NCBI RefSeq assembly: GCF_030450125.1
Contig: NZ_CP123923.1
Coordinates: forward strand, 4,526,001 to 4,590,000
Direction of reading: 5' to 3'
Length of the DNA: 64,000 nt
DNA from: Streptomyces sp. WP-1
GTDB taxonomy: Bacteria > Actinomycetota > Actinomycetes > Streptomycetales > Streptomycetaceae
Position 1 is the stretch's first letter. Each line of letters starts with the position of its first letter. The notes beneath the pieces were generated by a model that saw only the letters and a list, made by a program, of their open reading frames with translations, made no database searches and was not told the origin of the DNA. Shown in pieces: positions 24,338 to 31,959 of this stretch. The position numbers and the translations under genes were made by a program.

Positions 24338-26553
24338 CGGCACACCACCAGCGCGTCCAGCGCCACCGCGCCCTGCCCCCGGGGCAGCACCATCAGCGGG
24401 TTGACGTCCAACTCGGCGAGGTGATCGCCCAGTTCGAGGGCCATCCGCTGGACCCGCAGGATCACCTCCACCAGGGCGTCCACATCGGCGGGCGGCCGTC
24501 CCCGGACCCCGTCCAGGAGGGCCCGGCCGCGCAGGTCCCCGAGCAGGGCATGGGCCTGGTCCTCACCGAACGGCGGCACGCGTACGGCGGTGTCGCGCAG
24601 CACCTCGACCAGGACGCCCCCGAGCCCGGCGGTCACGGTCGGCCCGAACAGCTCGTCATGGGTGACCCCGACGACCATCTCCACGCCCCGCTCGACCATC
24701 TGGCAGACCAGGACGCCGTCCAGCGGGACGCCCTCGTAGCGCGCGATGTCGTTCAACCCGCGGTATGCGTCGCGTACTTGGCTGGCCGAGGTGAGGCCGA
24801 TCTTCACCAGGCCCAGCTCGGTCTTGTGGGCGAGCCGGTCGCCGGAGGCCTTCATCACCACCGGGTAGCCGATCTGGGCCGCCGCGCGCACGGCCGCCGC
24901 GGCGCTGGTCACCAGCTGTTCGCGCGGCACCCGGATGCCGTAGGCGCGCAGCAGCTGCTTGGCCGCGTGCTCGCTGAGCTGCCGCCCGGGGCTCATCAGC
25001 GCCGCCGCCTTGCGGAAGGAGGGGGAGGGGGTGCGCGGGGCCTCGTCGAAGGGGGAGCGGTAGGAGGCGGTGAAGCGGTGGTGGCCGAGCCAGGCGCGCA
25101 CCGCCCGCAGGCAGTTGCCGACGGTACGGAAGGTGGCGACCCGGGAGGAGCCGAGCAGGACGTCCCGGTACGCCGGCTCGGTGCCCACCGGTGACCCCCA
25201 GACCACGCAGACCAGCTTGTCCGTCTCCTCCGCCGCGTCCACCAGATCGCGCACCAGCCTGTCGCTGAGCGGCGGGAAGGGGCCGGTGACCGGGCAGACC
25301 AGGACGCCGATCGAGGGGTCGGCGAGCAGCGCGTCGATGATCTTCCGGCCGCGCGCGTCGCCGACCGGGTGGCCGCCGTTGTCCACGGGGTTGGCGACGC
25401 CGAGGTACTCCGGTATCCACTGGTGCAGCTCGGCCTGCTTCGCCGCGGAGAGGACCGGCAGGTGCAGCCCGGCCGCTGCGGCGAGGTCGGCCACATGGGC
25501 GCCGGTGCCGCCCGAGATGGAGCAGACGGCGACACCCTCGGCGAGCGGGGGCCTGGCCCGCGCCAACAGGGCGGCGGTGTCCTGGAGTTCGTCCAGGGCG
25601 TCGACGCGGATCACGCCGTACTGGCGCATCGCCGCGTCCACCACGTCGTCGGCGCCGGTGAGCTTGCCGGTGTGCGAGGCGGCCGTGCGGGCGCCGGCCT
25701 CGGTGCGGCCCACCTTCACCGCGACCACCGGCACGCCCCGGCGGGCGGCGCGGTCGGCGGCCAGCAGGAAGGCGCGGCCGTCCTTGAGGCCCTCCAGGTA
25801 CGCGGCGATGGCGCCGACCTCGGGCTGCTCGGCGAACCAGGAGAGGAAGTCGGCGCTCTCCAGATCGGCCTCGTTGCCGGTCGGGGCCCAGTGGGACAGG
25901 CGGATGCCCAGGTCCTGGAGGGCGAAGACCGGGCGGCCCTGGTGACCGGACTGGGTGATCAGGGCGATCGCCGGTCCGGTGAGGTCGTCGCGGAAGCGCT
26001 CGAAGGCGTTCAGGTTGGTGTTGGGGCCGAGCAGCCGCAGCCCGGAGCGGCGTACGGCCTCCGTGAGCCGCCGCTGGGCCGCGGCGCCCGCCTCGCCGGT
26101 CTCCGCGAAGCCGGACGCGAAGGCGACGGCGAACGTCACCTTGGCCTCGGCGAGTTCCCCGATCACCGGGAGCGGGTCGGCGATCAACAGGACGGCGAGA
26201 TCGACCTGTTCGGGCAGCGCGGCGACACAGGGGACGCAGGGGAGGCCGAAGACGGCCGGGCGGGTCGGGTGCACGGGGTGCACCCGGGCGCCGACCCGCC
26301 CGGCCCAGGCCAGCAGTTGCCGGGTCATGCCGGTGTTGGGGCGGCCCTCCGTGTCCGAGGCGCCGATCACGGCGACGGACCGCGGGCGGAAGAAGCGGCT
26401 CAGGTCCGGCACGTCCGCGTGCAGCGGGCGCCCGCCGACGTCGAGATCGTCCACCCGGCCGTGCACGGCGGGTCCGGTCCGCCGCTCGCCGCAGGCGATG
26501 ATCCGGGCGCGGCGGGAGTCGGTGGTGAGTGTCCCGTGGGTTGATCCAAGCAT
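24334..26553 (-). CDS. NDP-forming acyl-CoA synthetase (acetate-CoA ligase family)
   Basis: A 739-residue fusion of the alpha and beta modules of ADP-forming acyl-CoA synthetases. The CoA-binding Rossmann domain (FFRPRSVAVIGASDTEGRPN) starts near residue 55. The ligase-CoA domains follow (LITQSGHQGRPVFALQDLG, ICSISGGTGAHVADLAAA region), and the C-terminal ATP-grasp domain (IGYPVVMKASGDRLAHKTELG, then GVEMVVGVTHDELFGPTVTAG) is near residues 560-640. ATG 26553 is favoured by its upstream purine-rich stretch. The unusual extra N-terminus of about 50 residues is basic. Translationally coupled to the hydratase; a palindrome lies 46 bp upstream. It would make or use a CoA thioester reversibly with ADP/ATP. 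Confidence 0.9.
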   Translation of the reverse strand: MLGSTHGTLTTDSRRARIIACGERRTGPAVHGRVDDLDVGGRPLHADVPDLSRFFRPRSVAVIGASDTEGRPNTGMTRQLLAWAGRVGARVHPVHPTRPAVFGLPCVPCVAALPEQVDLAVLLIADPLPVIGELAEAKVTFAVAFASGFAETGEAGAAAQRRLTEAVRRSGLRLLGPNTNLNAFERFRDDLTGPAIALITQSGHQGRPVFALQDLGIRLSHWAPTGNEADLESADFLSWFAEQPEVGAIAAYLEGLKDGRAFLLAADRAARRGVPVVAVKVGRTEAGARTAASHTGKLTGADDVVDAAMRQYGVIRVDALDELQDTAALLARARPPLAEGVAVCSISGGTGAHVADLAAAAGLHLPVLSAAKQAELHQWIPEYLGVANPVDNGGHPVGDARGRKIIDALLADPSIGVLVCPVTGPFPPLSDRLVRDLVDAAEETDKLVCVVWGSPVGTEPAYRDVLLGSSRVATFRTVGNCLRAVRAWLGHHRFTASYRSPFDEAPRTPSPSFRKAAALMSPGRQLSEHAAKQLLRAYGIRVPREQLVTSAAAAVRAAAQIGYPVVMKASGDRLAHKTELGLVKIGLTSASQVRDAYRGLNDIARYEGVPLDGVLVCQMVERGVEMVVGVTHDELFGPTVTAGLGGVLVEVLRDTAVRVPPFGEDQAHALLGDLRGRALLDGVRGRPPADVDALVEVILRVQRMALELGDHLAELDVNPLMVLPRGQGAVALDALVVCR

Positions 26554-26599
26554 CGGTCCGCCCCGCTCCTGTGAGACAGCATGAGACAGCACGTGTGAA

Positions 26600-26614
26600 C
26601 TGACGCTCTGTCAG
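26600..26614. promoter_or_regulatory. CTGAC-N5-GTCAG operator, perfect copy
   Basis: CTGACGCTCTGTCAG is 46 bp upstream of the NDP-forming synthetase start and followed by AT-rich sequence suitable for a promoter. Confidence 0.8.
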
Positions 26615-26692
26615 ATTAACGAACCGGGCGGATGTCAGGAATGGGGCGGAGAGGGAAAGTTACCGACGGGTGAGGCGAGTACGTGCCCCGTA

Positions 26693-26713
26693 AGGGGCGC
26701 GGGGAACCGCGCG
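26693..26713. repeat. Dispersed intergenic element, inverted copy 2
   Basis: AGGGGCGCGGGGAACCGCGC and one further base: the reverse complement of the element at 17052-17072 with one change. It lies between the synthetase promoter and the 3' end of the monooxygenase gene. Confidence 0.5.
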
Positions 26714-26790
26714 GCAGCGCCACGACGGACCGCACCCGGCACGACGAACCGCAGCCGGCATGCCGGATGGGCGCCCCCAGGACCCCCGCA

Positions 26791-27978
26791 CTACCGGCGC
26801 AGCCCCCCACGCCCCGCCACCCTCTTCGCGATCCGTCCCGCGTCCCGCGCCAGCTCCCGCAGCATCCCGCTGATCGGGTTGGTGTACCCGGTGAAGTACA
26901 GCCCGGGCGCGGACTTCGGCGTCCGGCCGCCCCGCACCACCGGCTTCCCGTCCGCGCCGAGCACCTCCAGATGCCCGACCAGCCCCTCCAGGCCGCGCGC
27001 GTACCCCGTCGCCGCGATCACCGCCTCCGGCTCTATCCGGGAGCCGTCCGCCAGGACCACCTTCCCGCCCTCGAAGGACTCCACGGCCGCGACGATCTCC
27101 ACCTTCCCGCGCCGCACGGCGTCCAGCAGGCCCACGTCCTGCACCGGGATCGCGCCCTGCTTCACCCTGCTGTACAGGCCGGTGCCGGGCCGGGGCAGCC
27201 CCTGCGCGGACAGGTCGGGCAGCGCCAGCCTGGCCTGCTGCCGGGACAGCCCGTCCACCAGGCGCACCGGCAGCCGCCGTACCAGCACGCCCGTGTACTG
27301 CGCGGGCCAGCCGAGGGTGGAGCGGCGCACGATGTGCGGGACGGTGCGCACCGCGAGCCGGACCCGCGCGGCCCCGCCCTCCACCAGGTCCACGGCTATC
27401 TCCGCACCCGTGTTGCCGGCCCCGACCACCAGCACGTCCCGCCCGGCGTACGGCTCCGCGTCGCGGTACGCGCCGGCGTGCAGCAGCTCGCCGTCGTACG
27501 ACCGACGGCCCGGCCAGTCCGGGATGCGCGGGGTGTGGTTGTAGCCGGTGGCGACGACCACCGCGCTGCCGGTCAGCTCCCGGCCGCCGGACCCGCGCAG
27601 CAGCCAGCCGGTGCCGTCCTCGGCCCGCTCGACGCGGTGCACCTCGACGCCGGTGACGATCTCCAGCTCATGGTGCTCGGCGTACTTCTCCAGGTAGCGC
27701 ACCAGGTCGTCGCGGGACACCCAGCGGCCGAACCGGCGCGGGATCTTCAGGCCGGGCAGCGCGGACAGCCGGCGGGTGGTGTGCAGATGGAGCCGGTCGT
27801 AGTGGCGCCGCCAGGACGCGCCGACCGCGTCGGACTTCTCCAGCACCACCGCCCGTATGCCGCGCGCCCGCAGCGCGTACGCGGCGGCGAGACCGCCGGG
27901 ACCTGCGCCGATGACGTACACCGGGTGCTCGGCGGGGGTCGATGAGGGGGGCGTGGGGGTGGGGCGGGAGACGGCCAT
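26791..27978 (-). CDS. Flavin-containing monooxygenase-like FAD/NAD(P) oxidoreductase
   Basis: A 395-residue two-dinucleotide-fold flavoprotein. FAD-binding VYVIGAGPGGLAAAYALRARG is near residue 19, GASWRRHYDRLHLHTTRRLS follows, and the NADP fold is DVLVVGAGNTGAEIAVDLVEGG near residue 183. A late ATGY motif is in AVIAATGYARGLEGLVG, and LYFTGYTNPISGMLREL is near the end. It resembles the YUC/FMO-like group N oxygenases. Start choice is weak: ATG 27978 leaves a short leader, ATG 27996 adds six residues, and neither has a clear ribosome site. It shares a divergent region with the DUF35 gene but lies 128 bp from the palindrome, so regulon membership is uncertain. Confidence 0.9.
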   Translation of the reverse strand: MAVSRPTPTPPSSTPAEHPVYVIGAGPGGLAAAYALRARGIRAVVLEKSDAVGASWRRHYDRLHLHTTRRLSALPGLKIPRRFGRWVSRDDLVRYLEKYAEHHELEIVTGVEVHRVERAEDGTGWLLRGSGGRELTGSAVVVATGYNHTPRIPDWPGRRSYDGELLHAGAYRDAEPYAGRDVLVVGAGNTGAEIAVDLVEGGAARVRLAVRTVPHIVRRSTLGWPAQYTGVLVRRLPVRLVDGLSRQQARLALPDLSAQGLPRPGTGLYSRVKQGAIPVQDVGLLDAVRRGKVEIVAAVESFEGGKVVLADGSRIEPEAVIAATGYARGLEGLVGHLEVLGADGKPVVRGGRTPKSAPGLYFTGYTNPISGMLRELARDAGRIAKRVAGRGGLRR

Positions 27979-28105
27979 GAGCGGGAGCGTAATCATCCAC
28001 CCGCTTGATGGGTCTCGGTCAAGACCGGAATTGGTTCCGGATTGATCACGGATGTGCGGGGTGTGTACGCGGATGGCGGGTGAAGGGGTCGGCAAGGGAG
28101 CTGTT

Positions 28106-28120
28106 CTGACGTAGCGTCAG
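28106..28120. promoter_or_regulatory. CTGAC-N5-GTCAG operator, perfect copy next to start codon
   Basis: CTGACGTAGCGTCAG ends four bases before ATG 28125 of the DUF35 gene. At this position a bound repressor would block the start region itself. Confidence 0.8.
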
Positions 28121-28124
28121 GTGC

Positions 28125-28532
28125 ATGGAGCCGATGAGCGATGGTCCGCGCCACGACCTCCCCGAGGCCGACGCCTTCACCCGTCCCTACTGGGCGGCCG
28201 CCGCCGACGGCCGTCTCCTGATCCGCCGGTGTGCCGCCTGCGGCCGGGCGCACCACTATCCGCGCGAGTTCTGCCCCCACTGCTGGAGCGAGGACGTCGC
28301 CTGGGAGCAGGCCACCGGCCGCGCCACCCTCTACACCTGGTCCACGGTCCACCACAACGACCTGCCGCCCTTCTCCGCCCGCACCCCGTACATCGCCGCC
28401 GTGGTCGACCTCGCGGAGGGGCCGAGGATGATGACGCGGCTCGTGGACGCCGTGGCGGCGGAGCTGTCGGCGGGGATGCCGCTGCGGGTGGCGTTCGCGG
28501 ACGGTAAACCGGTTTTCCGGCCGGGGAGTTGA
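28125..28532 (+). CDS. DUF35 / Zn-ribbon OB-fold acyl-CoA-associated protein
   Basis: A 135-residue protein with a zinc ribbon (RRCAACGRAHHYPREFCPHC, two CxxC knuckles at residues about 35-54) and an OB-fold (YTWSTVHHNDLPPFSARTPYIAAVVDL). In actinobacterial sterol and fatty acyl degradation, DUF35 proteins or domains bind thiolase-like Ltp proteins and act as scaffold for retro-aldol or thiolytic cleavage. The thiolase-like gene at 30695 is close by and under the same palindrome, a likely partner. ATG 28134 is an alternative start. The GNAT gene follows after 15 bp and may be read through. Confidence 0.9.
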   Translation: MEPMSDGPRHDLPEADAFTRPYWAAAADGRLLIRRCAACGRAHHYPREFCPHCWSEDVAWEQATGRATLYTWSTVHHNDLPPFSARTPYIAAVVDLAEGPRMMTRLVDAVAAELSAGMPLRVAFADGKPVFRPGS

Positions 28533-28547
28533 CCCGATCATGAGCCC

Positions 28548-29411
28548 ATGCAACCCGAGTCCTGGCAGCTGACCGACGACCTCGACGACTTCCTCGCCCG
28601 CGCGGGCGGCTTCCTGCGCTCCCGCCCGGCCCCGCACACCGTGCCGCTGACCGTGACCGACACGCTCCGCAGACACGGGCTCCATTACTACGGCCGCGAC
28701 GCCCCCCTCTTCGGCACCCTCACGGCGGCGGACGGCACGGTGCTCGCGGCGCTGACCCATACGCCGCCCCACGGCCTCTACCTCACTCCCGTCACCCCGG
28801 AGCAGGCCGAGGCGCTGGCCGAGCGGCTGGCCGGTCTCGGCCAGCGGTTCTCGGAGGCGACCGCCGAGCACGGCCCGGCGGCGGCCTTCGCGGCGGCCTG
28901 GACACGGCGGACCGGCCGGGAGGCGGCCGTGCACCGCCGCCAACGCCTGTATCGGCTGGGCGAGCTGACCGCCCCGGAACCGGCCCCCGAAGGCCGCCCG
29001 AGAATCGCCGGACCGGCCGACCGGGCGCTGCTGATGCGCTGGTTCGGGGAGTTCGCCCAGGCCATGGGCGAAGGCGCCGGGCGGGACGCGGGGCCGTGGG
29101 CGGACGCCCGTATCTCCTACGGCGGCATCACCCTGTGGGAGGCCGCCGACGGCACTGCGCTGGCCATGGCCGGGGTGACCGAGGAGATCGCCGGACAGGT
29201 CCGCGTCGCCCCCGTCTACACCCCGGCCGCGCTGCGGGGCCGCGGATACGCCGGCGCGGTCACCGCCGAGGTGAGCCGGGCCGCGCGCGCCGCCGGGGCG
29301 GCCGAGGTGCTCCTCTTCACCGACCTGGCCAACCCCACGAGCAACGGCCTGTACCAGCGGCTCGGCTACGAGGGGGTCGCGGACTTCACGGTATGGGGGT
29401 TCGGGGCGTGA
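28548..29411 (+). CDS. GNAT-family N-acetyltransferase
   Basis: A 287-residue protein whose C-terminal half is a GNAT domain: QVRVAPVYTPAALRGRGYAG (motif A, acetyl-CoA pyrophosphate loop RGRGYA near residue 233), then VLLFTDLANPTSNGLYQRLGYE. The N-terminal half is a degenerate GNAT-like or helical domain typical of the long GNAT group in Streptomyces. The acceptor is unknown; this group often has no assigned substrate. It lies 15 bp after the DUF35 gene and is followed by a 14-bp tandem repeat and a convergent PNPOx gene. Confidence 0.88.
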   Translation: MQPESWQLTDDLDDFLARAGGFLRSRPAPHTVPLTVTDTLRRHGLHYYGRDAPLFGTLTAADGTVLAALTHTPPHGLYLTPVTPEQAEALAERLAGLGQRFSEATAEHGPAAAFAAAWTRRTGREAAVHRRQRLYRLGELTAPEPAPEGRPRIAGPADRALLMRWFGEFAQAMGEGAGRDAGPWADARISYGGITLWEAADGTALAMAGVTEEIAGQVRVAPVYTPAALRGRGYAGAVTAEVSRAARAAGAAEVLLFTDLANPTSNGLYQRLGYEGVADFTVWGFGA

Positions 29412-29449
29412 CCGCGCCCGGGGGCATCACCGCGCCCCGGAGCATCGCC

Positions 29450-29697
29450 GGACCCCGGAACCCGGACCCCGGAACCCGGACCCCGGAACCCGGACCCCGG
29501 AACCCGGACCCCGGAACCCGGACCCCGGAACCCGGACCCCGGAACCCGGACCCCGGAACCCGGACCCCGGAACCCGGACCCCGGACCCCGGAACCCGGAC
29601 CCCGGAACCCGGACCCCGGAACCCGGACCCCGGAACCCGGAACCCGGACCCCGGAACCCGGACCCCGGAACCCGGACCCCGGAACCCGGACCCGGGG
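29450..29697. repeat. 14-bp tandem repeat, about 17 units
   Basis: Alternating GGACCCC and GGAACCC heptamers make a 14-bp unit repeated over roughly 248 bp, with a few heptamer slips. It lies wholly between the stops of the convergent GNAT and PNPOx genes. Both strands stay open through it, giving Pro/Gly/Arg-rich frames with a 14-residue period, which I regard as a by-product of the unit. It is a likely length-variable locus. Confidence 0.9.
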
Positions 29698-29715
29698 CCC
29701 GATCGCCCGCCGCCC

Positions 29716-30384
29716 TCACGGCCACAGCAGCCCCCTGCTCCACCCGAACCCCGTGCTGCGGTACTCCAGCCGGACATGCGCCCGGTCGGCGGCGCCCTGG
29801 AAGAACTCGACCGTGTCCGGGCGCAGCCGGTACAGGGCCCAGGTGGGCGCGGGCAGGGCAGGGTTCTCGCGGGCCTCGTCCCACGCGGCCCGAGAGGCCC
29901 GGCGCAGCTCCTCCGCGGAGTCCAGCTCCTCGCTCTGGTGCCCGGTCAGCGCCGCCGCGAGGGCACCCGTGGAGCGGGCGTGCAGATCCGCCTGGCTCTC
30001 CTCGGACGGCGCCACCGCGACCGGCCCGCGCACCCGCACCTGGCGGCCCAGCACCGGCCAGTAGAAGGTCAGGGCGGCGTACGGGTGGGCGTCGAGGGCG
30101 CGGCCCTTGCGGCTCGTGGTGTGGGTGGCGAAGGACCAGCCGTCGGGGTCGGCGCCGTGCAGCATCACGATCCGGGCGTCCGGCCGCCCTTCCTCGTCCA
30201 CCGTGGCCAGCGTCATCGTGTGCGGCTCCGGCTGCCCGGCGTCCACCGCCTCGGCGAACCAGCTCGTGAACAGCGGCAGCGGGGTCGGCGGCGCCGTGTG
30301 CGGATCGAACGGCGGCAGCCGGGTCACCTCGGGCGACCAGACGCGCTGGGTCAGGAGCAGGGCGTGGAGATCGTTCTGTGCCAT
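29716..30384 (-). CDS. Pyridoxine/pyridoxamine 5'-phosphate oxidase family protein
   Basis: A 222-residue FMN-dependent oxidase fold. PHTMTLATVDEEGRPDARIVML (residues about 53-74), then SFATHTTSRKGRALDAHPYAALTFYWPVLGRQVRVRG, then the PNPOx C-terminal dimerisation segment (LYRLRPDTVEFFQGAADRAHVRLEYRS). This is the PdxH architecture, which oxidises PNP/PMP to PLP. The second Streptomyces group of such proteins acts elsewhere, so I do not assign a symbol. ATG 30384 is used; an upstream frame adds Arg-rich text without homology. The product is isolated from the catabolic operons in function as far as can be seen. Confidence 0.88.
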   Translation of the reverse strand: MAQNDLHALLLTQRVWSPEVTRLPPFDPHTAPPTPLPLFTSWFAEAVDAGQPEPHTMTLATVDEEGRPDARIVMLHGADPDGWSFATHTTSRKGRALDAHPYAALTFYWPVLGRQVRVRGPVAVAPSEESQADLHARSTGALAAALTGHQSEELDSAEELRRASRAAWDEARENPALPAPTWALYRLRPDTVEFFQGAADRAHVRLEYRSTGFGWSRGLLWP

Positions 30385-30536
30385 GGGGCCGAGTATCCAA
30401 GGCCGCCGGAGCGTGCCCGCCCCCGGCCTGCGCCCGCGCTCACCCGTTCGGTCCGCCCGGCGGCGCACCGGAGGGCATCCGGGTGCGCGGGCGCCGGGGC
30501 CCGCCCAGGCTGGGAGCGGAGCCGAGCGGGAGGGCG

Positions 30537-31004
30537 ATGACCGTAACGGTGGTGGCGATGCCGGAGGGCACCATCGTGCGCACCGACCTGGCGGAGGCCC
30601 GGCGCAGGCTCGCCGCCACCCGCTGTCTCCTGGTGGACGTGGAGCTGACGGAGACCGGCCCGGGGGAGGGACGAGGACCAGCGGATCCGGGAGGCTATCG
30701 TCCGAGCACCACCGTGCCGGACGAGCAGAACCAGCCCCCGGTGCCGGACGCCACCGCGAGGGCGGGCCATGTCCCGTCGGCGCGGCGCACCTGGCGTTCC
30801 CCGGCCTCGCCGCGCAGCTGTCGTACGGCTTCCACCAGCAGGAACAGGCCGCGCATGCCCGGGTGTTGGGCGGACAGGCCGCCGCCGTCCGTGTTCACCG
30901 GCAGCCCGCCGCCGCGCACCAGCAGCCGGCCCTTCTGGACGAACGCCCCGCCCTCGCCCTTGGCGCAGAAGCCCAGGTCCTCCAGCGTCACCAGGGTCAT
31001 ATAG
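30537..31004 (+). CDS. Doubtful ORF antisense to thiolase 3' end
   Basis: ATG 30537 has a good ribosome site (GGGAGGG) and starts MTVTVVAMPEGTIVRTDLAE, then ARRRLAATRCLLVDVELTET, which reads like a plausible small protein. The frame then runs 310 bp antisense into the thiolase gene with unstructured text. Either a short gene has lost its stop, or this is chance. It is listed because of the ribosome site and the clean first 50 residues. Confidence 0.2.
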   Translation: MTVTVVAMPEGTIVRTDLAEARRRLAATRCLLVDVELTETGPGEGRGPADPGGYRPSTTVPDEQNQPPVPDATARAGHVPSARRTWRSPASPRSCRTASTSRNRPRMPGCWADRPPPSVFTGSPPPRTSSRPFWTNAPPSPLAQKPRSSSVTRVI

Positions 31005-31864
31005 GTGAAGGCGTCGTAGATCTCGGCGAGGTCGATCTCGGCGGGGCGCACCCCGGCCCGCCCGAAGGCGAGCCGGCCGCTGACCGCCGCCGGGGAGACG
31101 GTGAAGTCGGGCCACTCGGACATCGCCGCGTGCGAGACGTGCTCACCGGTGCCGAGCACCCAGACGGGGGCCGTACGGCAGTCCCGTACGACCTCCTCGG
31201 CGGCCAGCAGCACCGCCGCGCCGCCGTCCGAGCGCGGGCAGCAGTGCAGCCTGGTGAAGGGGTCGGCGATCAGCGGGCCCGCCAGCACCTCGTCCACCGT
31301 GACCGGCGCCCGGAACATCGCCTCCGGGTTCAGCGCCGCGTTCGCCCGCGCCTGCACCGCGACCTCGGCCAGCTGCTCGATCGTCGTGCCGTACTCGATC
31401 ATGTGCCGCCGCGCCGCCATCGCGTACTTGGCGATCAGGGTGTGCCCGTACGGCGCCTCGAACTGGAGCGGGCCGCGCGTTCCGAAGGACAACTCCCCCG
31501 TGCGGCGGCCCGCCTTGATGTCCGAGCGCGCGGTCGAGCCGTAGACCAGCAGCACCGCCTTCGCGTGCCCCGCGGTGATCGCGTCCGCCGCGTGCGCCGC
31601 CATCACCTCCCAGGTGGAGCCGCCCACGGAGGTGGAGTCCACCCAGGTGGGGCGCAGGCCCAGGTACTCGGCGACCTCCACCGGGGCCAGCGTGCCGAGG
31701 CCCGCGGAGGCGAAGCCGTCCACCACGGACCGGTCCAGACCGGCGTCCGCGAGCGCGCGCCGGGCCGCCTGGGCGCCCAGCGCGTACGGCGTCGCGTCCG
31801 GGACCCGTCCGCAGTCGGAGAGCGCCACACCGGCCACGGCGACGTTGCGGCTCACACGGGTCAT
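30695..31864 (-). CDS. Thiolase-like lipid-transfer protein (Ltp type)
   Basis: A 389-residue thiolase-superfamily protein of the SCP-X/Ltp group. It begins RVSRNVAVAGVALSDCGRVP. The usual nucleophile segment reads STSVGGSTWEVMAAHAADAI with no Cys, and the C-terminal half holds DLAEIYDAFTYMTLVTLEDLGF and LPVNTDGGGLSAQHPG, with the expected Tyr and Gly-rich loop. A missing catalytic Cys is typical of Ltp2-like retro-aldolases, which act with a DUF35 partner. Start ATG 31864 follows GGAGG. It shares a divergent promoter and palindrome with the dehydrogenase at 31960. I infer C-C bond cleavage of a beta-hydroxy or beta-keto acyl-CoA. Confidence 0.87.
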   Translation of the reverse strand: MTRVSRNVAVAGVALSDCGRVPDATPYALGAQAARRALADAGLDRSVVDGFASAGLGTLAPVEVAEYLGLRPTWVDSTSVGGSTWEVMAAHAADAITAGHAKAVLLVYGSTARSDIKAGRRTGELSFGTRGPLQFEAPYGHTLIAKYAMAARRHMIEYGTTIEQLAEVAVQARANAALNPEAMFRAPVTVDEVLAGPLIADPFTRLHCCPRSDGGAAVLLAAEEVVRDCRTAPVWVLGTGEHVSHAAMSEWPDFTVSPAAVSGRLAFGRAGVRPAEIDLAEIYDAFTYMTLVTLEDLGFCAKGEGGAFVQKGRLLVRGGGLPVNTDGGGLSAQHPGMRGLFLLVEAVRQLRGEAGERQVRRADGTWPALAVASGTGGWFCSSGTVVLGR

Positions 31865-31908
31865 GGGAGACCTCCTGCCCCTGGGCATATCGCGTCGGCC
31901 CTCCTAAT

Positions 31909-31923
31909 ATGACGGCCCGTCAG
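31909..31923. promoter_or_regulatory. CTGAC-N5-GTCAG operator, one mismatch
   Basis: ATGACGGCCCGTCAG differs at the first base. It lies 44 bp from the thiolase start and 36 bp from the dehydrogenase start, one site for two divergent genes. Confidence 0.75.
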
Positions 31924-31959
31924 TTCCCGAGGGAAGAGCCGGATCCGGAAGGGCTGCCC

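Noticed and set aside
29096..30064. Pro/Gly/Arg-rich proteins read through the 14-bp repeat
   Set aside because: Their periodicity is set by the DNA unit and they start inside the GNAT gene or run from the PNPOx antisense. No ribosome site or conserved flank.
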